DNA from: Bacteroidota bacterium
GTDB lineage: Bacteria; Bacteroidota; Bacteroidia; Chitinophagales; Saprospiraceae
Length of the DNA: 64,000 nt
Assembly (NCBI GenBank): GCA_024642705.1
Contig: JAHEAQ010000004.1
Span: 1 to 64,000, forward strand
Direction of reading: 5' to 3'
Shown here: positions 36,309 through 45,395 of the stretch, piece after piece
Layout: each line of letters opens with the position of its first letter
Position numbering within the stretch: position 1 is the first letter of the stretch
Translations under genes and position numbers: made by a program
The notes under the pieces: model-generated
The model's database searches: none
What the model saw: the letters and a program-made list of their open reading frames with translations, nothing else
What the model was told of the DNA's origin: nothing

Positions 36309-37256
36309 TTATGAAGTTAGAATCAGCTTTTCTTTTGCCAATTCTAATTCTTTTATTATTTCATCCACCTTTACTAAATCATTTTCAAGGGATTGAACAA
36401 TTCTTTTGACTTTATCTTTTACAGAGTAAACATTGGAAACCGCATTTTTTATTTTCTGTTGAATTATCCAATCAGAAATCAGATTATCAAAAAATATATC
36501 GGTAAAGGAAGAGAGGGAATCAATTCTAATATCAAATGTAAACGAACCGGCTCCCAATTTATAAAGTTCTTGTTGAAATCTATTGAGTAGATGTTTTGCT
36601 TGATATGCAGTTTCTCGAGACCTGTCAATTGCGTCATGTTTATTATAACTTGCCATTCTCCCCTTCCCCATCATGTCCCAATTTCCCCAATTTTTTGCTT
36701 GTTCAAGATTATTGAGCATACTATCCAACATTTTAGCAGCATTTGACCCAGCAATTATGGCATTTTTGATTTCATTTCTCAAGACAATTTTTTCGTCACT
36801 TTTTTTAAATATTTGCTTTAATTCAGTTCCAGATTGAGTATTTGAATTAATAATTTCTTGAGCTCGCTTTTTCTTTAAAGTTCTTAATTTATTTTCTAGG
36901 AGTGTGATGTCGACTAATTTTTTTTCGAGCAATGACTTTTCGTATTCTAGCAATTCTACTGATTTTTTATATTCGTTGTATTTTAAAGAGGCTTGCAAAT
37001 AGTCTTGTCTTTCTTTTTCAATTTGCTCTTCTTTGCTACCTAAAACTTTATGGAATAATGATTTCACGGATAAAGACTCCAATTCTTGCCAATCTTTGTA
37101 CTCTTTATCAAGATTTCTTGCAGAAATATCCAATTTTTTATAAGCTGCATTTAATTCTTTCATGGTTTGATTAAAATGATTCCTTATATTTTTTATGTTT
37201 TGTATTTCTTCTATTGTCTTGTGAAGCTCAATTTGGGCTTCTGAGGAATTCATCAT
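36309..37256 (-). CDS. Coiled-coil protein of unknown function
   Basis: 315 residues, rich in Glu, Lys and Leu. Long coiled-coil helices cover about 1-160 and 275-312; a distinct segment in between carries WGNWDMMGKGRMASYNKH (about 195-212), a GxWDxxGxGxxAxxxKH pattern that I recall in otherwise uncharacterised bacterial coiled-coil proteins. No signal peptide or membrane helix, so cytoplasmic. Likely structural or regulatory. It is 22 bases from the convergent TonB receptor end and faces a 389-base gap upstream. Family name not assigned. Confidence 0.72.
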   Translation of the reverse strand: MMNSSEAQIELHKTIEEIQNIKNIRNHFNQTMKELNAAYKKLDISARNLDKEYKDWQELESLSVKSLFHKVLGSKEEQIEKERQDYLQASLKYNEYKKSVELLEYEKSLLEKKLVDITLLENKLRTLKKKRAQEIINSNTQSGTELKQIFKKSDEKIVLRNEIKNAIIAGSNAAKMLDSMLNNLEQAKNWGNWDMMGKGRMASYNKHDAIDRSRETAYQAKHLLNRFQQELYKLGAGSFTFDIRIDSLSSFTDIFFDNLISDWIIQQKIKNAVSNVYSVKDKVKRIVQSLENDLVKVDEIIKELELAKEKLILTS

Positions 37257-37645
37257 AATATTTTTCTTTATAGTAAATAAAGGTATTTAATTTCTAAAAA
37301 AGCTGCTAATTGTTTGCGGAATAAAACAGTTTTCAAAATACTTATTTATTTAAATATTGGTTTGTATTCATTAATTTGCAATCAATGGACAAGCAATTGC
37401 AATTTTTAATCATAGTTTCTCAATTCATGAAACTAAGGTATAAATAAATCTATTTAAAAATTAAAAGCAAATTTAGGTTGAGAAATTTTAAAATTTGAAT
37501 TCTAAAAAATACAACTTGCAATTAACCCTTCGATACTTAATCTATTTTAACAGGGTAAGTCATATAGTGTAGAATTTATTTGGTCTGTTAATTTTTAAAT
37601 GATGAATAATATTAATTAAATTGTGTTAAAATAAAATATTAAAAA
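37257..37645. other. AT-rich divergent intergenic region
   Basis: 389 bases between two divergent genes. It contains several A/T tracts and a loose repeat of CAAT/ATTG pieces (about 37375-37405, GCAATCAATGGACAAGCAATTGC), but no consensus promoter, hairpin or small ORF that I can support. Confidence 0.4.
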
Positions 37646-38581
37646 ATGGGATTTTTAGGCGAAATGCGAAAATTATTATTTGGAGTAAAATCAGTAAGTA
37701 AAAGTGCTGGTAGGAAAGTTGTTGAAAAAAGTGAAGATATCGCTGATGATATTTTGGACCGATCTGCTGATTTCTTCGATGATGCTAAAGAAATGGCTTC
37801 AGATGCTGGGGAAAGTATCAAAGAAAGTTATGATGCAATAAAAGAAAAAGTAACTGGTGCAGGAAGACAAGGCGGCTCATCCATCAATAGAACTGCAAAT
37901 AAAGTTGCAGAATCTGCCAAAAACATGGGTGAAAAAATTGCTGAGAGTCCTATTGTTGAAAAGGCTGCAGACATTTCAGAAAAAGTTGGTGCAAAAGTGA
38001 TTGATGTCGGAGGAGACCTTATGGAAAAAGGTAAAGATATTTCTGAAAAAGTTGGAGAAAAAGTATTAAAAGCAAAGGATAAGCTAGTAGAAAGAGCGAA
38101 GGAAATCACGGAAGATTTAGGCCACAAACTGGATGAGACTATCAAAAAAGCTGAAAAAATGGAGGCTGAAGAAAAAGCAAATCCAAGATCAGAATTTGCG
38201 GATACTCCGTTAGACGCTAGTGGTTCCTTATTAGATGGTAAAGACGATTTTTTCTCGAAAGCTGCAGCTTATGCTGATGGACACCACGGTGTTTTCAGTG
38301 AAGGAAAAATAGAAATTAAAAAAGATGGCACCAAAACTCCTGAAGTCAAACAAATAAAAGCTGCAGGATTTGAAGACTTAGATGGTGATGGTGATGAGAT
38401 TGCGGATGATGCCATCATTATTCCTGATGATGAAGTTGAAGAAACTACACAACTTTTAGAAGCACCTGAACTTACAGTTGAAAATGAAGAAATTATAAAA
38501 GAGATTTCAGAAGAGAAGACTAACTCTAAGGATATTGCAGATATCGCTGATCAAGGTGATTCTGATGCTCCAAAAGCTTAA
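37646..38581 (+). CDS. Acidic amphipathic-helix (LEA/YtxH-like) protein
   Basis: 311 residues without signal peptide. Residues about 10-175 form Lys/Glu/Asp/Ala-rich amphipathic helices with near repeats such as DISEKVGAKV and DISEKVGEKV, reminiscent of late-embryogenesis-abundant or YtxH-like stress proteins. The C-terminal third is strongly acidic, with DLDGDGDEIADDAIIIPDDEVEE, probably disordered and cation-binding. The function is unknown; a role in desiccation, stress or envelope association is a guess from composition. It is followed by a 16-base-arm inverted repeat that may terminate it. Confidence 0.75.
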   Translation: MGFLGEMRKLLFGVKSVSKSAGRKVVEKSEDIADDILDRSADFFDDAKEMASDAGESIKESYDAIKEKVTGAGRQGGSSINRTANKVAESAKNMGEKIAESPIVEKAADISEKVGAKVIDVGGDLMEKGKDISEKVGEKVLKAKDKLVERAKEITEDLGHKLDETIKKAEKMEAEEKANPRSEFADTPLDASGSLLDGKDDFFSKAAAYADGHHGVFSEGKIEIKKDGTKTPEVKQIKAAGFEDLDGDGDEIADDAIIIPDDEVEETTQLLEAPELTVENEEIIKEISEEKTNSKDIADIADQGDSDAPKA

Positions 38582-38626
38582 ATTTGATTTCAAAAAATTA
38601 ATGACTATCCAATTTTCAGCGATAGT

Positions 38627-38676
38627 AAATGGATTAATTCATTTTGCAGAATGTGATAACATGAATTAATCCATTT
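38627..38676. terminator. Perfect 16-base inverted repeat at convergent gene ends (possible terminator)
   Basis: AAATGGATTAATTCAT (38627-38642) and ATGAATTAATCCATTT (38661-38676) are exact reverse complements, with an 18-base loop. The right arm includes the last codons and stop of the MFS gene ending at 38666. On the plus strand a T-rich stretch (GTTCTTTTTG) follows. The stem is AT-rich and the loop large, so terminator function is plausible but not certain. Confidence 0.5.
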
Positions 38677-39901
38677 GTTCTTTTTGAATGATTGTATTCA
38701 ACCAAAGACATAACCCTGCTGCGATTAGACTAATGATTCCCATTACAGTCCAACTGGTTGAAAACCCATACAAATCAGAAATTCTGATTCCTAAATTTGG
38801 TCCAATAATGTGAGAAGCAGAAAAAGCTACGGTGTAAAGCCCCATATATTCGCCTAATTTCTTTTTTGGAGCTCTATCAATGGCAAACGAATTTGAAAAA
38901 GGAAAACCTAGCATTTCACCAATTGTAATTAAAATCATGCTTATTACCAATATGGAAAAAAACACACCCAGATTAAACACAAAATAGCTTGCTGCAATCA
39001 ATATGCTTGAAGTAAATAATATTAGTAACTTGTTTTTTTTACCAAATTCTAAATAACTCACTAATGGCATTTCAAAAACAAAAATGATTATTCCATTCAA
39101 AGCCATTAAGTAACCTATTGTCTTTTCATTTAATCCATGAATTTCTCTGTAAAAAAGTGGCACATTAGCAAAAAGTTGGACGAATACAATATCAATTAAG
39201 AAAACTACACCTATTAATAATAAATATGGCCTATCCTGCCATACTGAAATATATTTGCTCTCTGACTTGTTAACAACTTCGGGTTCAATGGGTCTACGAT
39301 TTACCTTTTTGGGAGACAAAAGAAAAATCATAAGCAAACTTGCCATTATACAAGTGAATCCATCGATATAAAATAAATATTGGTATCCGAAATTGTAAAT
39401 TAACATACCACCTAAAGCAGGACCAATTGAAAAACCTAAATTTATAGCCATTCTGATTAATGAAATTGATCTGACCCTATTTTCCGATTTCGAATATGCA
39501 TTTATTGCAGAAAAAGCTGCGGGTCTAAAACTATCTGCAATTATCATTAGGAAAAAAATGGCAGTACAAAAATACTCATAGGACTTAAATTCAAACAACA
39601 CCATAAAAGACAAACCAGTCAACATTAAACTAGTTACCATTATTTTATAATAGGAAATTTTGTCTGACAATTTCCCTCCAATCCATGATCCAATCAAAGA
39701 ACCTGCTCCAAACCAAGTCATCACCCACCCTACTTGAGTTAGTGAAAAGCCTAATTCACCCGATAGATAAAGAGCTATAAATGGCACAACCATGGTGCCG
39801 GCTCTATTGATGAGTGTAGCAAAAGCAAGAAGCCAAATTTCTCTTGATAAACCTCGAAATGATCTTATATAAAAATTGAAAGCTTTATTCTGCATAAGCA
39901 A
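38666..39901 (-). CDS. Major facilitator superfamily transporter
   Basis: 411 residues, 12 membrane helices. MFS loop 2-3 motif GSWIGGKLSDKISYYKIM (about 76-93) and the helix-5 region LGFSIGPALGGML are clear, as is the helix-8 to 10 repeat. It belongs to the drug:H+ antiporter-like (DHA1) group by overall pattern, so efflux of a small molecule is likely, but the substrate is not predictable. It is 63 bases downstream of the DUF6495-like gene on the same strand. Confidence 0.88.
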   Translation of the reverse strand: MLMQNKAFNFYIRSFRGLSREIWLLAFATLINRAGTMVVPFIALYLSGELGFSLTQVGWVMTWFGAGSLIGSWIGGKLSDKISYYKIMVTSLMLTGLSFMVLFEFKSYEYFCTAIFFLMIIADSFRPAAFSAINAYSKSENRVRSISLIRMAINLGFSIGPALGGMLIYNFGYQYLFYIDGFTCIMASLLMIFLLSPKKVNRRPIEPEVVNKSESKYISVWQDRPYLLLIGVVFLIDIVFVQLFANVPLFYREIHGLNEKTIGYLMALNGIIIFVFEMPLVSYLEFGKKNKLLILFTSSILIAASYFVFNLGVFFSILVISMILITIGEMLGFPFSNSFAIDRAPKKKLGEYMGLYTVAFSASHIIGPNLGIRISDLYGFSTSWTVMGIISLIAAGLCLWLNTIIQKEQMD

Positions 39902-39964
39902 GCAAAATTACAAAATTATGCTTCAACATTTTGCTTTATAAATTAGGATACTATTGCACAAAAT

Positions 39965-40432
39965 TTAGAGGGCTTCTTCAAGGGCTGAATGAATTTTCCC
40001 ATTTGAAATAAAACAACCACTTTGAATCATTTTAAATATTTCAAGTTCTCTTATGGTAGCGTATGGTTTTTGGGTACTATAAATTAAGAGATCTTCAGGA
40101 GGTTTACTCATTGCTTTAGCAATGTAATCAGGATTTCTAAAATCGGCTTCTTCATTGGAGGCTTCCATGGTAATCATTGTAATTTCATCAGCATCCAACT
40201 TAAACGATCTTACGGATTTAGTTTCATATATCTCTAAAAACTTTACACCTCTAAGAATTTTTTCAAAGACTACATCTGAGAATGATTCAATTATTTTAGC
40301 GGTATTTCCTGGTTCATTTGCTTTAATTTTACCCCAATCTTCTGCAGTAATGCCATTTACAACCAGAAAATCGATAAATTCTTTTTCTAATCCTGCCAAT
40401 TCATCTTGTGTCAACAATCTATATTTAGTCAT
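39965..40432 (-). CDS. DUF6495-like conserved Bacteroidota protein
   Basis: 155 residues, cytoplasmic. MTKYRLLTQDELAGLEKEFIDFLVVNGITAEDW resembles the start of a small protein family common in Flavobacteriia and relatives (DUF6495, by memory), with FSDVVFEKILRGVKFLE and a C-terminal SGCFISNGKIHSALEEAL. Function unknown. It is upstream of an MFS gene on the same strand and divergent from a second MFS gene 95 bases away. Confidence 0.68.
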   Translation of the reverse strand: MTKYRLLTQDELAGLEKEFIDFLVVNGITAEDWGKIKANEPGNTAKIIESFSDVVFEKILRGVKFLEIYETKSVRSFKLDADEITMITMEASNEEADFRNPDYIAKAMSKPPEDLLIYSTQKPYATIRELEIFKMIQSGCFISNGKIHSALEEAL

Positions 40433-40527
40433 TCTATAAATTTTGATAAAAATAAAATTATTGTTAATAAGAGTAATAATTATTCTAAAATGATTTAAAA
40501 AGTTAATTCAATTACTCACTTTTATGG

Positions 40528-41709
40528 ATGATTGAACATTCTGAGAAATTATTTACGTTTAATTTTATACTTCTTTGCATTAGCCAGGCACTTTTTTGCG
40601 CCAGCTTTAGTATGATTATTCCAGAACTACCGCAACATTTGACTGATCTCGGCGGAGCTGAATACAAAGGACTGATTATTTCATTATTTACGCTTACAGC
40701 TGGCTTGTCACGACCTTTTAGTGGCAAGTTAACTGATACAGTGGGTAGAATTCCAGTAATGATCATCGGAACATTGACTTGTGTGGTCGCAAGCTTTTTG
40801 TACCCTTTTATGACGACAGTGTTTGGTTTTCTAGCATTAAGATTTTTTCATGGATTTTCAACTGGATTTAAGCCAACAGCTTCTTCAGCTTATGTTGCAG
40901 ATGTTGTTCCTGTGCACAGACGTGGTGAGGCAATGGGAATAATGGGAGTAAGCTTCAATATAGGAGCTTCAGCAGGACCTGCTCTTGGCAGCTGGATAAC
41001 CATACTTTTTGGAATAAATACTATGTTTTATATTTCAAGCCTAATTGCATTTATATCCATTTTTATCCTATTACAGTTGAAAGAATCATTAGTTGAAAAG
41101 GTCAAATTTAAAGCAAGTTTACTCTTGTTAAAGAAAAATGAAATTATTGATTCGTCTGCTATTGCCCCTGCTTTGGTTGTGGTTTTTATTTATTTTTGTT
41201 TCGGTGCATTTCTGACCATTATTCCTGATCAAAGTGCTTACTTAGGTATTGCAAACAAGGGAATTTTCTTTACAGTTTTTACATTTTTTTCCATTTTGTC
41301 AAGATTAATCGCTGGAAAACTTTCAGATAGAATTGGGAGAGTCTTAGTTATTCGCTATGCTATAATTATATTGGTCATATCATTAATATTTGCATCAATG
41401 ATTACGACAAGTACGGGATTATTTATTGCCGCATCACTGCTAGGATTTTCAACAGGTTTGTCAGCTCCAGCAGTATTTGCTTGGGCTATTGATAGATCAG
41501 AATCTCAAAACCGAGGCAAAGCATTAGCAACCGTTTATATTGCTCTTGAATTGGGAATTGGGATAGGTTCGGTAGTTTCCGCATGGATCTACCATAATAA
41601 TCCCCAAAATTTCTTTTATGTTATGATTACAAGTGCTATTGTCACTTTCATTGCACTTATTTATTTGATGATATGGAACAAGAGAAGAAAAATGGGACTA
41701 ACCTTTTAA
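40528..41709 (+). CDS. Major facilitator superfamily transporter (DHA1-like)
   Basis: 393 residues, 12 membrane helices. Motif A in loop 2-3 is GKLTDTVGRIPV, and helix 5 has the antiporter motif-C-like GASAGPALGSW; loop 8-9 repeats motif A as GKLSDRIGRVLVIR. This pattern fits drug efflux antiporters such as YfcJ/QacA-like DHA1 proteins. It is not a duplicate of the nearby minus-strand MFS gene; they are only distantly similar. The start at 40528 (MIEHSEKLFTFNFI) gives a short cytoplasmic tail before helix 1. Confidence 0.88.
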   Translation: MIEHSEKLFTFNFILLCISQALFCASFSMIIPELPQHLTDLGGAEYKGLIISLFTLTAGLSRPFSGKLTDTVGRIPVMIIGTLTCVVASFLYPFMTTVFGFLALRFFHGFSTGFKPTASSAYVADVVPVHRRGEAMGIMGVSFNIGASAGPALGSWITILFGINTMFYISSLIAFISIFILLQLKESLVEKVKFKASLLLLKKNEIIDSSAIAPALVVVFIYFCFGAFLTIIPDQSAYLGIANKGIFFTVFTFFSILSRLIAGKLSDRIGRVLVIRYAIIILVISLIFASMITTSTGLFIAASLLGFSTGLSAPAVFAWAIDRSESQNRGKALATVYIALELGIGIGSVVSAWIYHNNPQNFFYVMITSAIVTFIALIYLMIWNKRRKMGLTF

Positions 41710-41755
41710 TCATGCACAGTTCCAATTCAAAGTATAACCATGTTCTTTTACAAAA

Positions 41756-43438
41756 CTAAAATTTAGAATAAAGCATAAAATTTGGATTTTCGTTAAATTT
41801 GTTCCAATCACTTAATAATTCTTTCTCGATCTTTCCAAATTCATTTTTTAGAATATCAGAATATTTTTCAAAATCTTTATTCCCTTTTATTTCAAAAATA
41901 TATACTAAGAGGTTGAAACACATATTAAATTGGCCTGAAACGACTAATTTTTCCAGAGTTTTATTTAGGTCATCTTCTTCTGTAAACCAAAGATTAGTGC
42001 CGAAACTTGCCGCCTCAGAAATCGTTTTTCGTAGATTAACACTGATTAGTTTTTTGTATGGTTTTTGTAGTTGTGGTGGACAATTTTCTAGTGATTGAAA
42101 CCTTTTTGTTCTTGCTTCAAAATTTTCTTCAGTTAATTCTTTTGATAAATTTGAAATTCTTCGAAATGCATAGTCATCTGAATCATAAATGGTCGCATAG
42201 TTTAACCTTCGAATTTGTTTTAAGAAAACATCTTGAATTAATAATAACAGTGACTTTACTCTATCCACCATCAAGGGTTCATAAGTACCAATGGTATAAT
42301 CTGTCAAATTAAGTGCAGATAAGTGTTTGTAAAAAAACTCTGGAATTAGTCCTTTTATATAACTGCCAACATTATTTGTGATATTCAAAAATTTCTTGCG
42401 AATAAAATTGAAAATAATCATTCCAATTATCCCAAACCCCATAACAGAAAGTCCTATCCCGGTTCCTAAATTGTTTTTAAAGCCTGAAATAATTGATCCT
42501 GCAATTCCCAAAACAATAATAATTACTAAAAACCAATTAGCTAATGAATTGTACTTTTTAATTGAAATTATAAATTTATTAATGTTCAATTTTCTAAAAC
42601 CATCTTGTGTTTGCTTTTCATTAAATCTAAAGCCATGCATATCAGGTGATGAAACATCCGAAATAATGATTAGGTCATACAATTTTTTATTTCTTTGTTC
42701 ACTTAATCTTATTGCATCTATACCTTGATTGTCATAAATTCCTCCATCCATTAAACCAATTTCTTCTTTAAAATCAGTTCCCACGCTTTGAATTAAATTG
42801 GCAGCATTATCATGTCTAAAATCTCCAGGAAAACCAATTGGTTCAAATCCACCTGGAAAGCAAGAAGAAGCTGCAATGACATCTCCTAATTTGATTTCCT
42901 CTTTTAATCTTTTTGGAATATTAAAATATCTATTACCCAGTACGCCTTTATTCTGGAACCTAAAATTGATGCCATTATCAAATTCAGTGGCGTTAAATAC
43001 CACTAAATCAAGATGGGATTTCAGATTCTTTCCAAGCAATTCCTTGAAAACAGCGTTATCCGTAAATTTTTCAATATAAATTTCAGCTAATGCATTGATT
43101 AAGTTTTTTCTTTTGAAATTATTGTTCCATTTTCCATTAATCTTTAATTTCGAAAGGCCTTCTTTAACCAAGTCTCTCTCTTTTAATTGAGAGATTAATA
43201 TTTCATACACTTCTTCGAAAGTTTTACCTCTTTCTTTATATAATGCATAGACCACTCCTGTGATTGTGCCACCAGAAACGGTTGAAATAGCCTTTACATT
43301 TTCTAATAAAGGAGTTTCAAAATATTGTATCCTATTCAAGTAATTCATGGCTCCAAGGTGAAAGGAAGCTGCTCTATAACCTCCTCCAGACATGCAAAGT
43401 GCAATTTCCTTAAATGGTGTTTTTGGCAATTTTTTCAT
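41756..43438 (-). CDS. Patatin-like phospholipase with internal two-helix membrane hairpin
   Basis: 560 residues. Patatin domain: oxyanion loop GGGYRA (18-23), nucleophile Ser55 in the STVSGGT context, which is like the cPLA2 SGG form of GxSxG, and catalytic Asp231 in LMDGGIYDNQG. Two hydrophobic helices (about 301-320 and 325-345) follow the catalytic core, then a helical C-terminal domain (about 350-560) not recognised. It probably hydrolyses membrane lipids at the inner face of a membrane. It is 56 bases downstream of the amidohydrolase gene, so the two are probably co-transcribed. Confidence 0.83.
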   Translation of the reverse strand: MKKLPKTPFKEIALCMSGGGYRAASFHLGAMNYLNRIQYFETPLLENVKAISTVSGGTITGVVYALYKERGKTFEEVYEILISQLKERDLVKEGLSKLKINGKWNNNFKRKNLINALAEIYIEKFTDNAVFKELLGKNLKSHLDLVVFNATEFDNGINFRFQNKGVLGNRYFNIPKRLKEEIKLGDVIAASSCFPGGFEPIGFPGDFRHDNAANLIQSVGTDFKEEIGLMDGGIYDNQGIDAIRLSEQRNKKLYDLIIISDVSSPDMHGFRFNEKQTQDGFRKLNINKFIISIKKYNSLANWFLVIIIVLGIAGSIISGFKNNLGTGIGLSVMGFGIIGMIIFNFIRKKFLNITNNVGSYIKGLIPEFFYKHLSALNLTDYTIGTYEPLMVDRVKSLLLLIQDVFLKQIRRLNYATIYDSDDYAFRRISNLSKELTEENFEARTKRFQSLENCPPQLQKPYKKLISVNLRKTISEAASFGTNLWFTEEDDLNKTLEKLVVSGQFNMCFNLLVYIFEIKGNKDFEKYSDILKNEFGKIEKELLSDWNKFNENPNFMLYSKF

Positions 43439-43494
43439 TAATTTTTAATTTTAAAAATACATGCAAAATAAATTTGTAAATTCAATTAAGGGTG

Positions 43495-44781
43495 TCATGC
43501 TTCTTTAAAAAGAAAATTATAAGGGTTTGTCGAAGTCAATAAATGTAATCCTTCTTGGTTATTGATAAATTTGGCTTCTAATTTTTCAAGAAATTCCTTT
43601 GTGGTGAACTTTTCAATTTCAGTTAAGAAAAAATCCGAACCATTAAGTATTCGATGCTTGTAGTCAGAGTTTTGCATCATTATTTGTATAGCATTTATAT
43701 TTTCTTCATTGGAATAAGAATATGAAATGTCTGCATATACATTTTCAAAATCTTTAATCATTTTCAAGGTTTTAAATATGTAAGTTTTGGGATCATGATT
43801 ATTAGCATGATAATTTTTCCATTCAATATTATCTCCGAAATGGGCTAAATTTAATTTTAATTTCGGGAACATTTTCAAGACTTTTTCCCAATGCAAAGGG
43901 TCTAAAAATATATTTTTAAAGTTTTGCTTTGAATATACTTTAACTGTTTTTTTTGAATCTTTAATTTGTCCATTTTCTATTTTACGATATCCAATTTCAA
44001 TTTCTCTTTTATTTGTTCTTGTTCTTATTCCTCCACAATGAGTGGTAATAGGAATAGATTTTTGCTCACAGATTTCATACAAATCCAGAAGAATAGGGTC
44101 AGATGGCGAGTATCCTAGGGAAGGATATAATTTAAGTCCGAAAAAAGGAGCCACATTATTTAATTCAGGTATCCCAGTCGTATTATAATTTGCTAAAAAA
44201 GCTGATAAAAAGTACTCAAAAGCCTCTTTGTTGTTAGGATCAATGGCTAGAAAAGGTAAAATTGTAGTTTGATAGTCATAACTTTTCCCCGTATTCATGA
44301 TCGGAGAACTTTGATCGAGAAATGAAAGCAATTGTTGCAATTGCATTTGATAATTAAAGGTAGGAGCCCCCGAAATGCCTCTTTCCATATCCATTGCTAG
44401 ATTTACTATAAAAAGATGAGGAGTTATGTTTTTCTTGAAAAAATATTTATCATAGACATTAATCAGATTATCAAGCACCTTTTTTGGATTGTCTAGTCCC
44501 ATTAAAACACCGAATTTCTTATCTACCCATTGCAAAAGTTTGGCTTTATCTTTATTGCTTACCCAATTAAGAATTTTAATAAAATCTTTGGGAACATGAT
44601 CAATAGTAAAAGAGTGAGCATGCACGTCGAAATATGCTTTACCTTTATTCAAAAGATCTGATGAATTATAAACTAATGATTTTAAAGGTTCAGCAATTCT
44701 GTTTGATGGTTTATCTGGAATACCTGAAGCTCTAGCAAGAAAAACATCTCTATTTAAAGATTGAATTTGTTTAACAAGCAT
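43495..44781 (-). CDS. Amidohydrolase-superfamily metal-dependent hydrolase
   Basis: 428 residues. TIM-barrel amidohydrolase ligands are visible: FDVHAHSF with His54 and His56, THCGG and NLAHFGDN with later histidines, and LNGSDFF with the final aspartate; GLKLYPSLGYSP contains a lysine that could be carboxylated. This is the amidohydrolase 2 or related metal-hydrolase type. Substrate unknown: it could cleave amide, ester or C-N bonds, or decarboxylate. It is the first gene of a two-gene minus-strand unit with the patatin. Its 614-base upstream region holds an isolated terminator hairpin. Confidence 0.78.
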   Translation of the reverse strand: MLVKQIQSLNRDVFLARASGIPDKPSNRIAEPLKSLVYNSSDLLNKGKAYFDVHAHSFTIDHVPKDFIKILNWVSNKDKAKLLQWVDKKFGVLMGLDNPKKVLDNLINVYDKYFFKKNITPHLFIVNLAMDMERGISGAPTFNYQMQLQQLLSFLDQSSPIMNTGKSYDYQTTILPFLAIDPNNKEAFEYFLSAFLANYNTTGIPELNNVAPFFGLKLYPSLGYSPSDPILLDLYEICEQKSIPITTHCGGIRTRTNKREIEIGYRKIENGQIKDSKKTVKVYSKQNFKNIFLDPLHWEKVLKMFPKLKLNLAHFGDNIEWKNYHANNHDPKTYIFKTLKMIKDFENVYADISYSYSNEENINAIQIMMQNSDYKHRILNGSDFFLTEIEKFTTKEFLEKLEAKFINNQEGLHLLTSTNPYNFLFKEA

Positions 44782-45395
44782 TTGAGCTAATTTTTTGAAG
44801 TTGAATAGTAAGTTACAAGAAAATATATAGGGTTAGTTAATTTATAGTTAAAAACAAAAGCAAAAATGCAATAAATGTCAGCTTATAACTGATACTAGCA
44901 AAAAATGCGAGGCTCCCTGAATTAATTAGGCAGCCTCGGCAGATCACGGATTATATAAAAGATTTACAAATTAAGTCTCAAGCAAAAGCTTGATTTAAGT
45001 TCTTTTATTTTCAAAATAATTTCTTCAATTTATAATTTTTTGACTTTGTAATAAATTAGAAATAAAATCTAATCATCATTAATTGAAGTGACTAATTGAA
45101 CCATAGTAATTCCAAGAATACTTAGATACCTGGTGCATGAAAATTTCAAATAAGAATAAATGATTGATATTTGTAAATTTACAATAATTTCAAAAATGCC
45201 TATTATTCGAATTAAATCTTACTAAAGATATCAATTTTTAAAAATTTGAATAAATTAAATTGACATTTTATTGAGTAAATTTGGAACTTGTTTTTTTAAA
45301 ACTCTTGTTTTATTGGTTAAAAGTTTGAAATGAAACCTATTAATTGCAACTATATTATGGTTACAAATGATAATTATACAAAATGAACAATTTAT
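44782..45395. other. Long divergent intergenic region with RNA-like structure
   Basis: 614 bases between the amidohydrolase (-) and a hypothetical gene (+), both pointing away from it. Most is AT-rich, but 44906-44948 is distinctly GC-rich and forms a strong hairpin (listed separately). A second hairpin TCAAGC-AAAA-GCTTGA lies at 44978-44993. No consensus TAnnTTTG promoter or credible ORF is seen on the minus strand between 45395 and 44942. Confidence 0.5.
44906..44941 (-). terminator. Orphan intrinsic terminator, minus strand
   Basis: Arms TGCGAGGCT (44906-44914) and AGCCTCGGCA (44932-44941) form nine pairs with one bulged G; a C-C mismatch and three more pairs (CCT/AGG) follow, with a nine-base loop. 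On the minus strand the hairpin is directly followed by six T (44905-44900). This is a textbook intrinsic terminator, yet no minus-strand gene lies upstream of it; it sits 119 bases before the amidohydrolase start. It must end a small RNA or act in the amidohydrolase leader. Confidence 0.75.
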
